A stretch of DNA of 64,000 bases from Carallia brachiata (GCA_021464245.1 JADCRB010000075.1:2161706-2225705); one strand, 5' to 3'. Shown: positions 35,576 through 48,516, numbered from the stretch's first letter. Numbers and translations: made by a program. Notes: generated from the letters alone by a model not told the origin.

Positions 35576-36305
35576 CTACAAAAGATTTAAATCATTCCCC
35601 CACCAAAATTAATAGAGGAGTTAAATGTGTTGATTTTTGTTCATTTCTTATATAATTGAAGACTTGGCCTGCACCATATCAACCAATAAAATCATGAGAT
35701 GTCAAACTCTTGAATGCATCCAACAGAACATCCACAAACCCACTGCTGGAGCAAACCAAATAAATAATAAAAAAAAAATACTTGAATTGGGCGAATTTTC
35801 CTTAACCCATTTATTAGGATGTATCAAAATCCTTGCAGGATTCTAGTAACCTCCGTTGAAAACACCAACCAAACAAATGTTACCAGCTCAGATCGTTGCA
35901 ATCACCCAAACAATTTAATTTAATTTCCACAACCCACACCACAGCAAAAACTGTATCCATTGACTACAAGTGACTATCGGGTACAAAAAGGGAATTTAGC
36001 TGTCATAGAATTATAGATGAAAATTAAGCAAATAAAAAAACATCACAACACCAAAAAAAACTTCTGATTCTGACGGAAAGAACACAAAACATTGGGTTTT
36101 ATTTTTACTTGTGCTTTAAAATCATCAAGATTGAATAATTAGAACCCTCACGTGTTTCAAACGACAACATCGTGTGAATTTGCTAAATCAGAGAAGTACG
36201 CAACAAACAAGCAAAACAAACAAGGGAATCAAGAAAAAGAAAAAAATCTAGACTGAAAGGAAAAGGAAACCGACCTGTTGGCAATAGAAGAAGACAAGGG
36301 CTGAT

Positions 36306-36465
36306 ACTCACGAAGATTGAGAAGAAGAGGAGATAACTATCAGTTTAGGGATTGGAGATTGAGAAGAAGTGTGCCTAAGTAGGTTTTTTTCCTTAAGCAC
36401 GCTACAGCAAAAACGCGCGCGGGAAACCCTTTTTTAATGTTTCTGATAAGGAGAGTATTTTTATA
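36306..36465 (-). promoter_or_regulatory. Promoter and non-coding first exon of the TnpA-like gene
   Basis: The minus strand has TATAAAAATA (36456-36465), then TTTCCCGCGC (36417-36426), which matches the E2F consensus, near the predicted start. A consensus donor, GTGAGT (36306-36311), would splice the leader to the ATG exon at 35575, giving an intron of about 735 bp. Confidence 0.5.
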
Positions 36466-37303
36466 CGTGGCCTCTTAATTTTTGTACATTTTTTATTATT
36501 TTTTTATTTTGAAAACGCTGCTAAAATATTAAAAAGCGTTGCATAAAGAAACAAAGTGTTATTTATTGATTTCTATATATGTAGTGGCAGCGGTTATAAA
36601 CGCTGCTTATCATATGCAACATTTTTAAAACTACATAAATTCTATAAAAAACGTTATTTATATTTTTATGCAACGTTTATAACCGATATGTAAACACTAT
36701 ATGTGCAACATTTTTTAAACGTTGCATAAAGTCTGTACAAAACGTTATTTATATATTTATGCAACGTTCACAACCGCTACATAAACACTTGTATATGCAA
36801 TGTTTTTGAAACGTTACATAATGTCTACAAAAAACCTTTGAAATCGTCGCATTTAGGTATGACAACCGTTGCATAAACAAAAACATGAAAAAAAAAATAT
36901 CCAACGTCTTGTAACCGCTGCATAAAGTAACAAACCTTTGCCTATCAGCTTTATGTGGCGGTCGTTAAACGCTGCATGTAATTTAACTACACGTACCATG
37001 TGCAACGCTTCATAACCGCAGCTTATAATCGCAAAGGTTAAAAGCCGCCACTTACAATCGCTGCCTAAAACTATTTATAGCAACGTTTTTTAATCGTCGC
37101 ATATAAATCGATGCTTTAAACAAACATACGTCAGTCACGTTCTTGAAAACCGCTGCATGGGAAGCGTCACATAAAATTATTATTGTTACGTTATGCAATA
37201 AATTCTTTATGCAGTGGTTAAAAACGCTGCATCAGCTTTATAATGCGACGGTTCATAAACCGCCACTACATAAACGCTGCTATATCCACGTTTTGTGGTA
37301 GTG

Positions 37304-37521
37304 TCGTAGCGGATTGGTTAGCGAACTTTGCCTTGTCTATGGACTGGGGCTTTCACATATTCCAGGAGCCGCCCACTCAAATGTCCCAGTTGCTTTGGCA
37401 AGACGCTATTGGTGTCCATTGGCCTCCACATGGCCTTGTTTAGCATATGTTGTAGCAGCTTAGTGTTTGCTTAGTGGTGGGTGTACTGCCTTCCATATTG
37501 GTCCAAAAAAAAAAAAAAAAA
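37304..37521 (+). pseudogene. LINE RNase H domain, 3' half, with poly(A) tail
   Basis: It resumes the interrupted domain with VADWLANFALSMDWG and DAIGVHWPPHG, then 60 bp of 3' UTR and an 18-base A tail (37504-37521). Without the CACTA element and one TCG copy, the reading frame on the two sides is continuous, so the LINE was inserted first. Confidence 0.87.
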
Positions 37522-39754
37522 GAGTAGAGTCTCTTAAGGATCACCTTTTATTTTAAAGTTCAGACTTCTATCATTCGAAAGTAATAATAGTTAATTCATA
37601 TATTTTTATAATAAATAATTTTTATCTTTAACTAATTTAAAGTAATCTTATAAAACTGAATGGTGTGTATTTATATGTAAAAAATTATTAAATATATGAT
37701 TTGAAAATGAACTATAATTTACATTAAATATTATAATTCTTACAAATATTATTTTTATTATATAGATTATTGTGTTTGAGAACATATTATTATTTTTACC
37801 GTACAAATTTTTATTTACAAAATAAAAAATTAAAGAAATAAGAAAAAGAGAAAAATGTGAAATCATGTGTATTTATTATAGTAATATTATTTTTAGTATA
37901 TAAATTAATATTTATAAATAAAATAATATGATCTTATTATTTTCAAATGAAAAAAATTGAAAAAAAAAATGTTAACACCTGTCACATTGTCCCCTCGCAC
38001 CTACAAGTGTTCAAACTTCAAAGCGCCAATTCCCGTCGCTTTTCAAGCAATGCGGTTGTATTTTGTCATTTTGTGTCTTCAACTTGTAATTTTGATTTTT
38101 ATCAGATATTGATGAAAACAAAAACGAACTTGTTTTATGTTACACATTAGTTATGTTTGTAGATCTTGATCAAAAATCAGTTGTTTATTTTTTATTTATT
38201 CAAATACCTTAACTTTTTACTTTTGAAAACAGTAATAACAACAAATGCAAAACCAAACAAGTTGTGCAAGTATCACTCTGCTTTTTCATTTTAAATACAT
38301 AAAAAAAACTAAAAAATTTTCTATTGAGCGAAAATAAAATAAATTTTAATAAATAGTTGATATGCAATAGCGCAATGCTTTCTAATATGATTGTAGGTAA
38401 AATTCCTCCTTCTCATTGTAAAAAAAAAATTGAAAAAAAAATAAATTGTGGTATGTGACTTCAATTAATATACCAGATAAAAAGCATTCTAAAATGAAAA
38501 TCATATCGAATTGATCGTGACAAATGACTAAATAATTATAAAATTACTTAAGTAGAAAAATATATATTATTATATGAAAAATGAAATGATATTTTAAGAC
38601 ATTGAAACTCATATGAAATAAATATAATGATTATTATTTAAAATAAACAATATATGTTCTTTGGATCCAAAAAAAATAATATAAATAAGAGCATAGAAGG
38701 GATGTTTGTGGAGTAAGATCATGAACCTTACCCCTTTTTTTTATTCGTTATAAGGAGGTCAAAAAGCTAACAAATAAGAAAAGAGTCGTTAAGAGTTGAA
38801 TACACAAAAAAGAAGTCTCAATAAAGTATCCTAATAGATTTTTTTTTCAAAACAAGAATGTTACGAGAAATAAAGAAATGCATCATAGAAAAAAAAATTT
38901 TATTACATCCAAATGATTCATTGACAAATTCACTCTTCTTACAATGGAAGATATGATCATATTTCTTAATAAACTTGATTCACAATAATTATGATTTAAA
39001 GGATAATAGGGTATGGACATCCTAAAAACCACAACTTTATCATGATAGATTCAACAAAGGAAATAAAATGAGGATCATATTGAGATTTTTCTCCTAACAA
39101 CGAAATAGGTTTTTTTTATTGATTCAAAATTTCTATTTTATCTTGATTTGGTGGTTATAATATACAAATAAGATCAGGCATGCCTCATTTTTGTCAATTT
39201 GGTGATTGTAATCCTTTTTTTTTTTTTGTGGTAATTGTAATCCCCCAAAAAAATAAAAAAGATCAGGAATGCTCCGTTTAATGTTGATTTGGCCGAACAT
39301 GTTTAGAGAAAATGCCACATCCTTTGATATAAATGAACACAATCTTTGCTTACGTATACATGCCAAAAAAGAGCGTATCAAAACAGGGAAGAAACAGAGT
39401 TCTTTTGTCCTAAAAGCATAACAGAAGCAGAGCCCATTCGTGCTCTTCTTCTTTGGAGGATTATTATACGTGAAAAGCACACCATAAATGCATTTTATTG
39501 CAAATTTAAAAGGACAATACTACGTAATAAAATTTAAGTGGCAACATATTAGCATGTGCCATTTCATAATTGAATTTAAAAAAAAAAACAGATAAACTGT
39601 TAAATATTTATTGAATGAACTGTGTATCTATTTTATTACTATATCATATTAAACTATTAGGTAAAACTTAATTTAAAAACACATCAAAGGCTGAATTTTG
39701 CTCCTAATTTAAAACAAACAAACATTCCCATTATTTACAGAACAGACACTTCAA
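37522..39754. other. AT-rich stretch with no recognised gene
   Basis: No frame carries a recognisable domain. The end (39670-39750) repeats the sequence at 16170-16270. Confidence 0.55.
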
Positions 39755-39762
39755 CCATCTTC

Positions 39763-40048
39763 ACCCAAGTAAACGGGTGGAGAATTCAATGCCTGAACTT
39801 ATTGTAGCGGACATCCTCACACTTGGAACTTCCTTTGACAGTTGTTCTTTTCAGTTCATCCCACGAAAGCTTAACGTTGTTGCCCATTTATTAGCTCAAA
39901 AGGCACTATCATCTAGAAGAGAGCAGGAGTGGGATAGTGGTTCTTTTGGCCTATTATTTGACCTTGCAGACAATGATGTACGACTATTCTTCCATCAGTA
40001 ATGAATGAATTGACATGTTTCTTCTCCAAAAAAAAAAAAAAAAAAGGT
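39763..40048 (+). mobile_element. Short 5'-truncated LINE
   Basis: The frame 39777-40001 reads as the end of a LINE RNase H domain (FQFIPRKLNVVAHLLAQKAL). It is followed by an 18-base A tail (40028-40045). CCATCTTC occurs on both sides (39755-39762 and 40049-40056) as a target duplication. It inserted into a dispersed repeat related to 16170-16270. Confidence 0.8.
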
Positions 40049-40056
40049 CCATCTTC

Positions 40057-40650
40057 CAAAAGATCCTTAAGCCCCTTGTTCATCAGCTTCATCATCCATC
40101 AGCTAGAAAAAATTTAGGATGAAGTCAGAAAGAGATGCAAGAAAATAAGTAAACAAAAAGGCACATAAAAAATAGAAAATTCTACGTATTTACCGGCAAA
40201 GGATTATGGTTGGCGGTTATCTGTGTGTTGTGTCCTGAACCCGAGTGATTCTGATTAAGCGTGAGTTTTTCGTTTCAATACTTGGAACACTGAACATTTT
40301 TGTTGGAAAATTGAACATTTATATCAATAGTATTGCAATTGGGCTAAAACAGTCATTAATGGAACATGGCCTAACCTAGCCAAGGCGGCCTGAGCTTCTA
40401 CTGTGACTACAACAACCTCTTCTTTGACTACAAGTTTAAACCACTAGACGTTATAGTTTAGAAGTGAGCACTCAATCGAAGTCAAACCAAATGTTTTAAT
40501 ATTTCCTTGTGTAATATTTTGACATCCTTTATCTAAATAACCTTCAATAGGCGTAGTAAGGATTATTAATGAATTTGCAAATCCCACCATACCCTTATTA
40601 CAAATGAAAGGCAAACGCAACCTCAAAGTACATGATGCCTGAATTGATAG
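40057..40650. other. 3' flank of the subtilase gene
   Basis: No coding frame. The part 40510-40640 has an inverted relative in the 3' flank of the captured fragment at 30352-30490, so it is probably the subtilase 3' UTR. Confidence 0.55.
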
Positions 40651-43600
40651 TTACAGCCCAACATCATTCTGGTGCTTCACTATCAGAGGGCTTCTCACTT
40701 TGTGCTTGCCATCAGACCATGTCAATCTTCCAAATACATATCCTTTTGGCCGTTGCTTCCTATCAACTCTTAGGGTAACTTGGAATGTTTTTTCTTCCCC
40801 AATTTTCGTAAACGTTAACCTTTTAGGCTTCACAGAAACTCGAACTCCTTTGGTGCTTTAACATGGACAGTGTATTTGCTGGGAGAGCCAACATTTTTAA
40901 CAATTCGATTAATTGTTATTGGGCTGTTGAAATTAGGAACAGTGATTGAAGGATAGTTGAAGTTCAACAAACTTAATGACTTGGGGCACGAGTATGGTTT
41001 AGAAGAAATTAATCTTGTTTGGCTCTCGCTGTAGCCAAGAGCACATAAATAGTTTAAGTAGTCATCTCCGACCGAGTCATAAACCAAGCCAGGATTCACT
41101 GCATTATTTGGATTTACAAATCCTGCCCCGCGAGCGAAGGGAGTCGCCTTGCGATTACTGGCTAAATCAACTAACGGTTTTCTGTTGTTATCAAGTGTTC
41201 TTGCTGCCAAGAAAATAAAAACAAAAAATTACCATGGCCAGTAGAAAATAACATTTTTAGCTACCCACTTCGCAGTTCGTAAGTCTTTTTGATGTTGTAA
41301 AAAAAAGCATGCATAAACAATCATTTATACCAGTGGTTATGATTGCAGAATGAATGGCGGCAGGACTCCAGTCTGGGTGGACTGCTCTGAGAAGGCCAAC
41401 AACTCCAGCAACATGAGGAGCTGCCATGGATGTGCCAGTCATAACTGCAAAAGAATTTTGAGGCTCTCCTCCTAATTCTGAACAGTTTGCAGCAATTATA
41501 TTAACCCCAGGAGCAACTACGTCAGGCTGCAAGATATAAGTCACGTATTTTTTTTTTGAACCGAAATATGAGTCAAATATTAAATGTATTAATGCACAAC
41601 ATTTTAAATTCTTATACTTATTATGTAACATAAGAAATAACGAATGATTAATAAGCTGACCTTGAGAATCGATTCATCTACAGGATTAGGACCCCTGCAT
41701 GAGAAGCCTGCAACAGCTGGAGCAGGTTTTGTATTCAAATACATCCTTGAGCCTCTGATACGCGCAATAGGATTCCTGTCATGAGCATGCATGTTTGCAA
41801 TCTATATTCAGTGGCCAAGATCAAAAAGATTTTGATGCAGAGACATAGAGTTTGTGGGGGATGTACTTAGAAGAGTTGATATAAGCAGAAGTTAATTCGC
41901 TATCAATGAAATTTAGGTCTGCCGCCGGAAGCATGTAATGGTATGCCTGAATTTTGTTTTGATTTTTATTATCATATGTTACGATCATCCCAACAGCACC
42001 AGTACGGAGAGCCTCAATTTCTAGCTCATTTCTGTCAACAAAGTCATAAGGGCACACCAATTTTTTCCTTTGACCAACTCCGGATCAAGGGTCCCTCCTG
42101 AACATATCCTGCAGCAATAGTTTTTGCATTTACAAACCAATAATAAGACAACATTGCTTATAATAGATAATTATTCGAGAAACGAAATTGATAGATTAGA
42201 TAGTTACCCAAAATTCTCAGCTGACTTGTTGGTCGCTTTCATGGCGCTGATCAATGTATAAAATTTCCCTTCTGCGGATCCATTAGTTGAAAGGCTTACT
42301 CCCTAGAGATGAGAAAACAAGACAAGTAGTCACCTAAATAACTTAGTTTTATTCGGGAAGATAACTACTATAAAATTGATTATGCGCACATGTAAACAAA
42401 AATTATTCACATGTAAACGAAAATTATTCATTACATTAAATCGCTTCCCATTTCCAAGCGTCACAAAAGATGTAAATTGACGATCAATTGTGGCAGCACC
42501 AACAGTTAATATCCAAGGAGCAGCATGGTTTACATCCCCTAGTGTTCCATTATTACCAGCAGAACCAACCACAACAATGCTTCTCTGAACAGCATGAAAG
42601 GCAGCAATGGCCGTGGCATCGCTATAGAATTCCCCCTTGCTACCAAGAGAAACCGAGATCACATCGACCCCATCATATATTGCAGCATCCATAGCAGCCA
42701 TAACGTCTGCTGTCATACATGTAACCCCCAAGATTTCTAAATCCCAGCATGCCTTGTAGGCTGCTACTCTAGCATTTGGTGATCCGCCTTTGGCAGTTCC
42801 ATTGCTAAGGCCATACACATTTGCTCCTGAAACAAAATTTCCTGCTTCCAGTGTAGGTAATGTAACGTCAGGATTTGAACCTGTGACCAACATAGACTAC
42901 TTACCAACCAAAAAAAAAAAGGTTTACTTACCTGCTGCAGTTGACAATGTGTGAGTTCCATGACCATAGAAGTCACGTGAAGTGTAAAAGGAAGAACCGG
43001 CTTCATGGCTTAAGTTCAAAGCCATAGCAGCTTTGTTAAAGTACCTTGCCGAAATTAGCTTCCTGGGCGTTTATAATATAACAATTATTGCATGGTGGCA
43101 ATCATTTAATGAAAAAAAAAAACAAAACAGTGGAATATTCCAATTTACAGCAAATTCTTTAAGGAGGAAAAATTTTGGTTCTACATAATCAGCTAGAGAG
43201 TTATCTGATAATAACAACGGATGGTTACTCAAATTTACAAGAATTTTTTATATTGGCATAATGATATAATGAGGAATCTTAATAAACAAAAAAAAAACCA
43301 GCTAGATGGGATGGTATTATCATAATGACATTTTATCATTAGTAGAAATTAAAAGGATATTTAAACTGCATATAACCTGACAAGACATTAACTCCTAACC
43401 AAGTTGCATGGGAAAATTAAGTTACTAGAAACATTTTGCAGCCAAATTGGGTCTTGAGAAAAAAAAAAAAGCTAATTCAGACTCTTTTTACTCAACATTA
43501 ATTTGGTTTTGAGTGCATTATACTGCTCAAGAAAAAGAATACAGAGGACCTGTTGCAACGAACTCCATTGTCATCATTTTGACAAAAACCTCGCCATCTT

Positions 43601-45653
43601 GATGGAATTGGACCAATTCCTTCATCACTGAAGCTCTTCGATTCTGGCCAAACACCTATATATCATAGCAATTTTCCTTCTCAGTTAAGACTTGCATCAA
43701 AACTTCATTAATCAAAACTCGGTACATTCAAGCATCAAACCATATCTAAAAAATAAACTGCAGATTTCTAAGAATTTCCTGAATACAACTTTTAGATAAT
43801 CCTGGTGGACTAGGTAATCATGAGCTGAATCAATAAAATCATGGGTTGCCATTTTTAGTTTCTTAACTAATTACACAATTTGGCAACTAATCGTATGGCC
43901 ATTGTGTTCTGGAAGATTTGCTTAATAACTTTTTCTTAGATTGCAACATAAAAATTTTATTCAATTGAACTTTCACATTCCAAAACAGATATTCCGTATT
44001 GCTGGAATTGTTAGTTCTTATCAAAATATGTTAGAATTGGATAGAAATCAATTCATTTTTTTAAAGATAGTATGAACGGTAATTTCGCTGGCCTCACCAC
44101 ACCAAGAAGTTTGGCTTCTCCGGTTCTCTATAAATCATATTTGTAGAGAAGTTAATTCAGTAACTAATTATATGGCCATGATGCTCAAATAGCGTCGTCT
44201 AGCTCTGGTAAAGTAGTATGGTCTAAGATCTTCTTTACATGATATTTTTATTCTCATGGACAAGGATGTACAAAGTACAAACATTTTATTGATTAATAAA
44301 AGATGCATCTTTGCTCAAAAAAAAAAAAAACCATTTTTTACCACTTTTAGTGCCTTTATCAAGAAAAATACTATAAAATTATTTTTTTCAAAAGAATCTA
44401 TACCAAACAAGAGATTAATTATAAAATGTAATTACTAATCAATTATAATTGAGTTTTGCCAAAACTAATAGCAGACAAGGTTACAAAAAAAAAAAAAAAG
44501 GTAAGCTTACAACAATATTGCTTACCGCTATCAATATTGGCAATGATAACATCTTGTCCAAATTTTGCCTTTCTCCAAAGAGAAGACTTAGGTATGAATT
44601 CTTCTCCTTCTAACCCAAGAAAATTCCACGAGTGTGTTGTTTGCAAGTCCACTCTCTTGTCTAGGAAAACCGATACCACATTTGGGTGTTCTACATTTAT
44701 TAAAATGACAAAAAGACATTAAAATATTGATTATTTTGGATTAGTAAGCAAATTAAAGATTAGGCTTACTAGCTAGTTCTTGTGCTTCTACTTCTTCAAG
44801 GACTGCAGCCAAGCCGTTGATGCTTTTAGTATACGAGTACAATATTTTCTCCCGAGCCTTCTCCATGCTATGAAGAAAAAAGTTGTATTGCATATGTAGC
44901 GAAGAAAAGTTTAGTATTGAACGATGGAGAATCCAAAACTAAGCAAAATGTGATATATACACACTTATTGACCTTTTGCAAACTGATGCCACCAATTCAT
45001 AATGAGAAGTTGAAGCGTACTCAATGTCGGACAGCTTAGGATCAGGACCATGTTTATGTGATCCCATGTACACTATGTAAGTCTGCATTTGAAAAAAAAA
45101 AAATGTTGACGTTAAATTCATTTGCAAAACTGTACGGTGGTCTCAACTCTTGCGTTGGATTGATATAGCACTAAAACGAGTCTTTAAATTGAAAGGAAAA
45201 AAAAAAAAAAAAAGCGAGTCTATACAAAGATATAGAAAATGACGTGATGGGTAGATTGCCTCAAGTTTAAACCTGTAATGTAAAGTCCAATGGAATTTTT
45301 AATTGAAAATGATGTGATGAGTTTAGGAATCATCATTAGAAAATAAAAATAAATAAAAATAGGCGAAATAAATTTGGGCTTCTTGTTATTTCAATGCTGC
45401 CTTTCTCATTGATTGATTGAACTTTCAAAACCTTGGCAATCAAAGAGATTATTTTGAAGAAGTGACTCAAAGCTATATTGAGATATACACACAAGCATTT
45501 GGAGCCAAAAATAATATAATAATAATAATATAATAATAATAGTAAAGCATAAAATATAATCGTTACCTTTTCTAAAGCAGAAGTTGATACTTGGAAATGA
45601 CAGAAAAGAAGGTATAATAGCATTAGAAGTGAGAAAATTGAAAGCCTCCTCAT
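40651..45653 (-). pseudogene. Subtilisin-like serine protease, SBT5-like, two frameshifts
   Basis: Twelve minus-strand exons with GT/AG introns: 45567-45653, 44973-45082, 44770-44867, 44526-44690, 43550-43655, 42932-43062, 42435-42841, 42208-42302, 41867-42108, 41661-41775, 41331-41526 and 40651-41203 (2305 nt, about 768 residues, normal for the family). Exon 1 is a signal peptide; exons 2-3 are the I9 propeptide (TYIVYMGSHKHGPDP). The catalytic Asp is in ANIDSG (exon 4), His in GHGTH (exon 6), oxyanion Asn in SAGNNG (exon 7) and Ser in GTSMAAP (exon 11). Exons 8-10 hold the PA region and exon 12 the fibronectin-like end. Exons 9 and 12 each appear one base short: at the A6 run 42061-42066 and at about 40848-40856. 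The reading resembles Arabidopsis SBT5.3/5.4 apoplastic proteases. It is either a recent pseudogene or carries two sequence errors. Confidence 0.85.
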
Positions 45654-45743
45654 TGTTTTTTCTTTGATTGATTTTTCTTCTTATCGCTTATAAAAGTCTA
45701 TCTTTTAGGACTCTGCTTTTGATATGCTTTTAGGACAAACGTG

Positions 45744-45754
45744 CTATATATATA
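45744..45754 (-). promoter_or_regulatory. TATA box of the subtilase gene
   Basis: The minus strand reads TATATATATAG about 90 bp upstream of the ATG at 45653, a normal distance for a plant gene. Confidence 0.55.
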
Positions 45755-46055
45755 GGGGGAATGGGGACTATTGGAGGCAAGTTTCCAACTTCTGCTAACT
45801 AGGTGAGCAGCAGCAGCTGGTTAAAACAAGTTATGCTTCTACCATGTTTTAATTGATGCACTTTAATTTTTTGGCACATTCACTTTAGGTGAGCAAGGAT
45901 TGTTTCCATTGATCTCCAATATCTGGCACCCATAGTAAGGAAGAAAGAATAATGTCAAAGGATTTGACCTTCTTTTTTCCAAGAATGAGCCACTAAATTA
46001 AATCGACGTTAAATGAGATATTCCTTGTCTTAGTTGTTGAGATCATAATCACCAA

Positions 46056-46125
46056 TTTTTTGGGTTGGCTTCTTGTTTTCGGAAGCTACCTATAAATAAT
46101 ATGTTTCAGCAGCTAAAAAAAAGAA
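46056..46125 (+). mobile_element. 70-bp LINE 3'-end insertion
   Basis: AGATCATAATCACCAA occurs at 46040-46055 and 46126-46141, a perfect 16-bp target duplication. The insert ends in an A-rich tail and matches the 3' end of the minus-strand LINE at 60131-60490 (GGGTTGGCTTCTT, then AATAATATG). It is the extreme case of 5' truncation. Confidence 0.85.
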
Positions 46126-46388
46126 AGATCATAATCACCAAATCAACAGTAAATAGGGCATTCCTTATCTTTTTTGTTGGTCAATTATGATCACCGAATG
46201 AACATAAAAGAACATTTGAATCACTGAACAAACTTATTTCTTCTTTTAGAAGACAAAAAAAAGGCTAGATTTCATCCTCAAGTTTATTTCCTATGTTGAA
46301 TACATCGTAGTAAAGTTGTGGTTTTTACCGATAATGTAAATGGCGGCCAAGTGGGTGGTTTTTACTTTTTTAGGATACTCGTGCATGT

Positions 46389-46413
46389 ACACACACACAC
46401 ACACACACACACA
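46389..46413. repeat. CA dinucleotide microsatellite
   Basis: A run of about twelve CA units upstream of the subtilase gene. Confidence 0.9.
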
Positions 46414-46629
46414 TACCCTCACACAAAAATGCAGTGAATGAAACTAAATTTTTGTAACTTGTCCTGAAGGGGCATAGATGGATCCAATAGCTCCCCCGAA
46501 AGTCAGGTTCGTTTTGTGAGAAGCATATAAGAGGAATAACACATTTATATAGAAGAATTCCAACGTGTCAACGAAATTCTTTGCACGTGTGAATCAGTTC
46601 AATTGTCATTTGGCTGACCGTGTGATAAG

Positions 46630-47020
46630 CATGGTTGTAAAAATCAGACCGGACCGGCCAGTCTGACCGGTTGAACCGGTGACCGGCCGGTGCTCGAGTC
46701 CGGTTCAAAGGAAAAATTAAATAAACTCGGACCGGTCAGAACCAGTCAAAATCGGACAATTCAACCAGTCCAAGCAAAATATAAAAATTCAAAAATTTTA
46801 ATTTGATCTCAAATTTAGTTTAAATTATAATTTGAGTTCTAAGTTTATTTAAAATTTTCAATTTAGTCCTAAATTTATCAAAACTTTCAATTTAATTCTT
46901 AAAACTAAAAAAATTAATATTTAATCAATATATATATATATATATATATTATTAAATACCGGTTTGACCTTGACCCACTATGTTTCCGGTTCGATATCCA
47001 GTCTATTTCTGACAACTTTG
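46630..47020. mobile_element. hAT-type MITE, 391 bp
   Basis: GTGATAAG at 46622-46629 and 47021-47028 is a perfect 8-bp duplication, the length made by hAT transposons. The 23-bp ends CATGGTTGTAAAAATCAG... and CAAAGTTGTCAGAAATAG... match at 17 positions and start with CA. The left side has nested ACCGG/CCGGT palindromes (46650-46735) and the right side an AT run and an ACCGGTTTGACC-type block. There is no coding capacity. Confidence 0.82.
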
Positions 47021-47028
47021 GTGATAAG

Positions 47029-48516
47029 AATCCATTTTCCGACAGATCACGGCTTTGGTGCTGTAAATTAACTGGTGCAAAAACCCAACAATTTTTTTTT
47101 TTATCAACTCTTGTTATGAATCATGAGTAATCAATAGGCAAAGAGGAAAAATAAAGGAAAAAATTTATATAAAGGAAAAAATTTACAACGCTATTTTGAT
47201 TAAGTGACATTGGCAGTACATTTTTGTGGATCTATTAGAGCTACCACCACATCAAGTAGATGCCAATTATTATCTAATAATCTAAATAATTTAAAAACAT
47301 AATCAAGAAGTATTTTTATAGGGCGTTTGAGTATACCATTTTTTTTTCTTCCTCAAAAAAAAAAAAAAAAGCATACCATTTGTAATTTCTCAAAAACAAA
47401 AAGAATATAACATTTTTGCTTAACCGCGACCAAAGTTGTCTTTCCCATGAACCACTATTTTTTTCTTCTTTATTGGGTTATAAATGAAAGTTGTGCACAA
47501 TGCCCCTATGCATCTGCCACTCTTATTCTTTCTACTCCCTCTGTCTGTTATGCCAACATGTATTAATATGCACATTACCATGAACATTTGTTTTCCTTTA
47601 TTAATTTCTCAAACAATAAATTAGACCCTCTTTTATATTCAAATATAATTTCTTAGGATTGGCGCGATTAGCAATAGATAAATGGATAATTGTACACTTT
47701 AGATAAGAGAACAAACACTGAAAAACTGGTAAAAAAAAAAAACACTGAAAAATGCAAAATTATTAAATGACATTACTTAGCTTCGTTTAAATAATTTTAC
47801 TAAATTAAATTAAATCCTCTCTAACAATTATGCAGTGTTTATGCAAATCTATAATTTTGGGGAAGAGGGACGGCAACCCCAACCAGCCACCCCACCTTCG
47901 TCGTTAGCCGTCCACCCCAAAATGGGTGGATGTCATTTCCACAGCTCTAACTGAGTCAAAAAAAAAAAAAAGTGACGAAGTAAGAAGGAAACAACGAGAA
48001 GGATACAGAAGCAAACCCAAGTGATTTTCAAGCCCAAATCCTCTTCTTCTTTCAATTAATTTTTCTTTTCAGTTGATTTTTCAACCCCCAAATCATATCA
48101 GGTTTACCAAGTTCCAGACCCTAGCCTAATTCCTGTTCTTCCTCTCCTTGTTGTTTTTTTTTCGTTCCTCTAGATTTCTGCTTTCGTAACACATTTGTTG
48201 GGGTTTTTTTGTTTGATTTGGTGTTGATTGTTTGTAGACTTCAAGAACTCCCTTTTTTTGGTCTGTTTCAAGCTGCCAACATCTGTTTTGGTATGGGTTT
48301 AATTTTCTTCACTTGTTCTGGTCTTCCATAATTATGGATCTTCTTGGACATGTGTTCTGCATATTCATTATTTAATTTTAACTGCCTCTTTTGATTACAT
48401 GAATTCACAGCCATAATTTTGTTTTCACTTAAATTAAGCTGATATGAAAATTAGTCTGCATTAATAATGTCTCAATAATGGACTGGTTTTATATAATTTT
48501 TTAATCTTTTGGATAG
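47029..48516. other. Stretch with a leader-like segment and no open gene
   Basis: 47850-47945 is locally GC-rich. 48000-48300 resembles a plant 5' UTR and first intron (CTTCTTCTTTC tracts, GT-rich sequence), placed as if it led to the phloem-protein-2 relic downstream. Confidence 0.4.

Larger units (their letters stand above)
33199..37303. mobile_element. CACTA (En/Spm) element, 4105 bp
   Basis: It begins CACTACAACATA and ends with the complement of CACTACCACAAA (TTTGTGGTAGTG), with a 3-bp duplication TCG at 33196-33198 and 37304-37306. These are the defining features of CACTA transposons. About 650 bp at the left and 750 bp at the right are packed with GCAGCGGTT/AACCGCTGC and GCGACG-type subterminal motifs, the expected binding sites for a TnpA-like protein. 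Only a short TnpA-like gene is inside. The TnpD-type transposase is absent, so the element is non-autonomous. Confidence 0.93.

Noticed and set aside
41015..41218. Plus-strand frames opposite the subtilase (also 42488-42694 and 44456-44722)
   Set aside because: They are shadows of the minus-strand exons, which carry the catalytic motifs.
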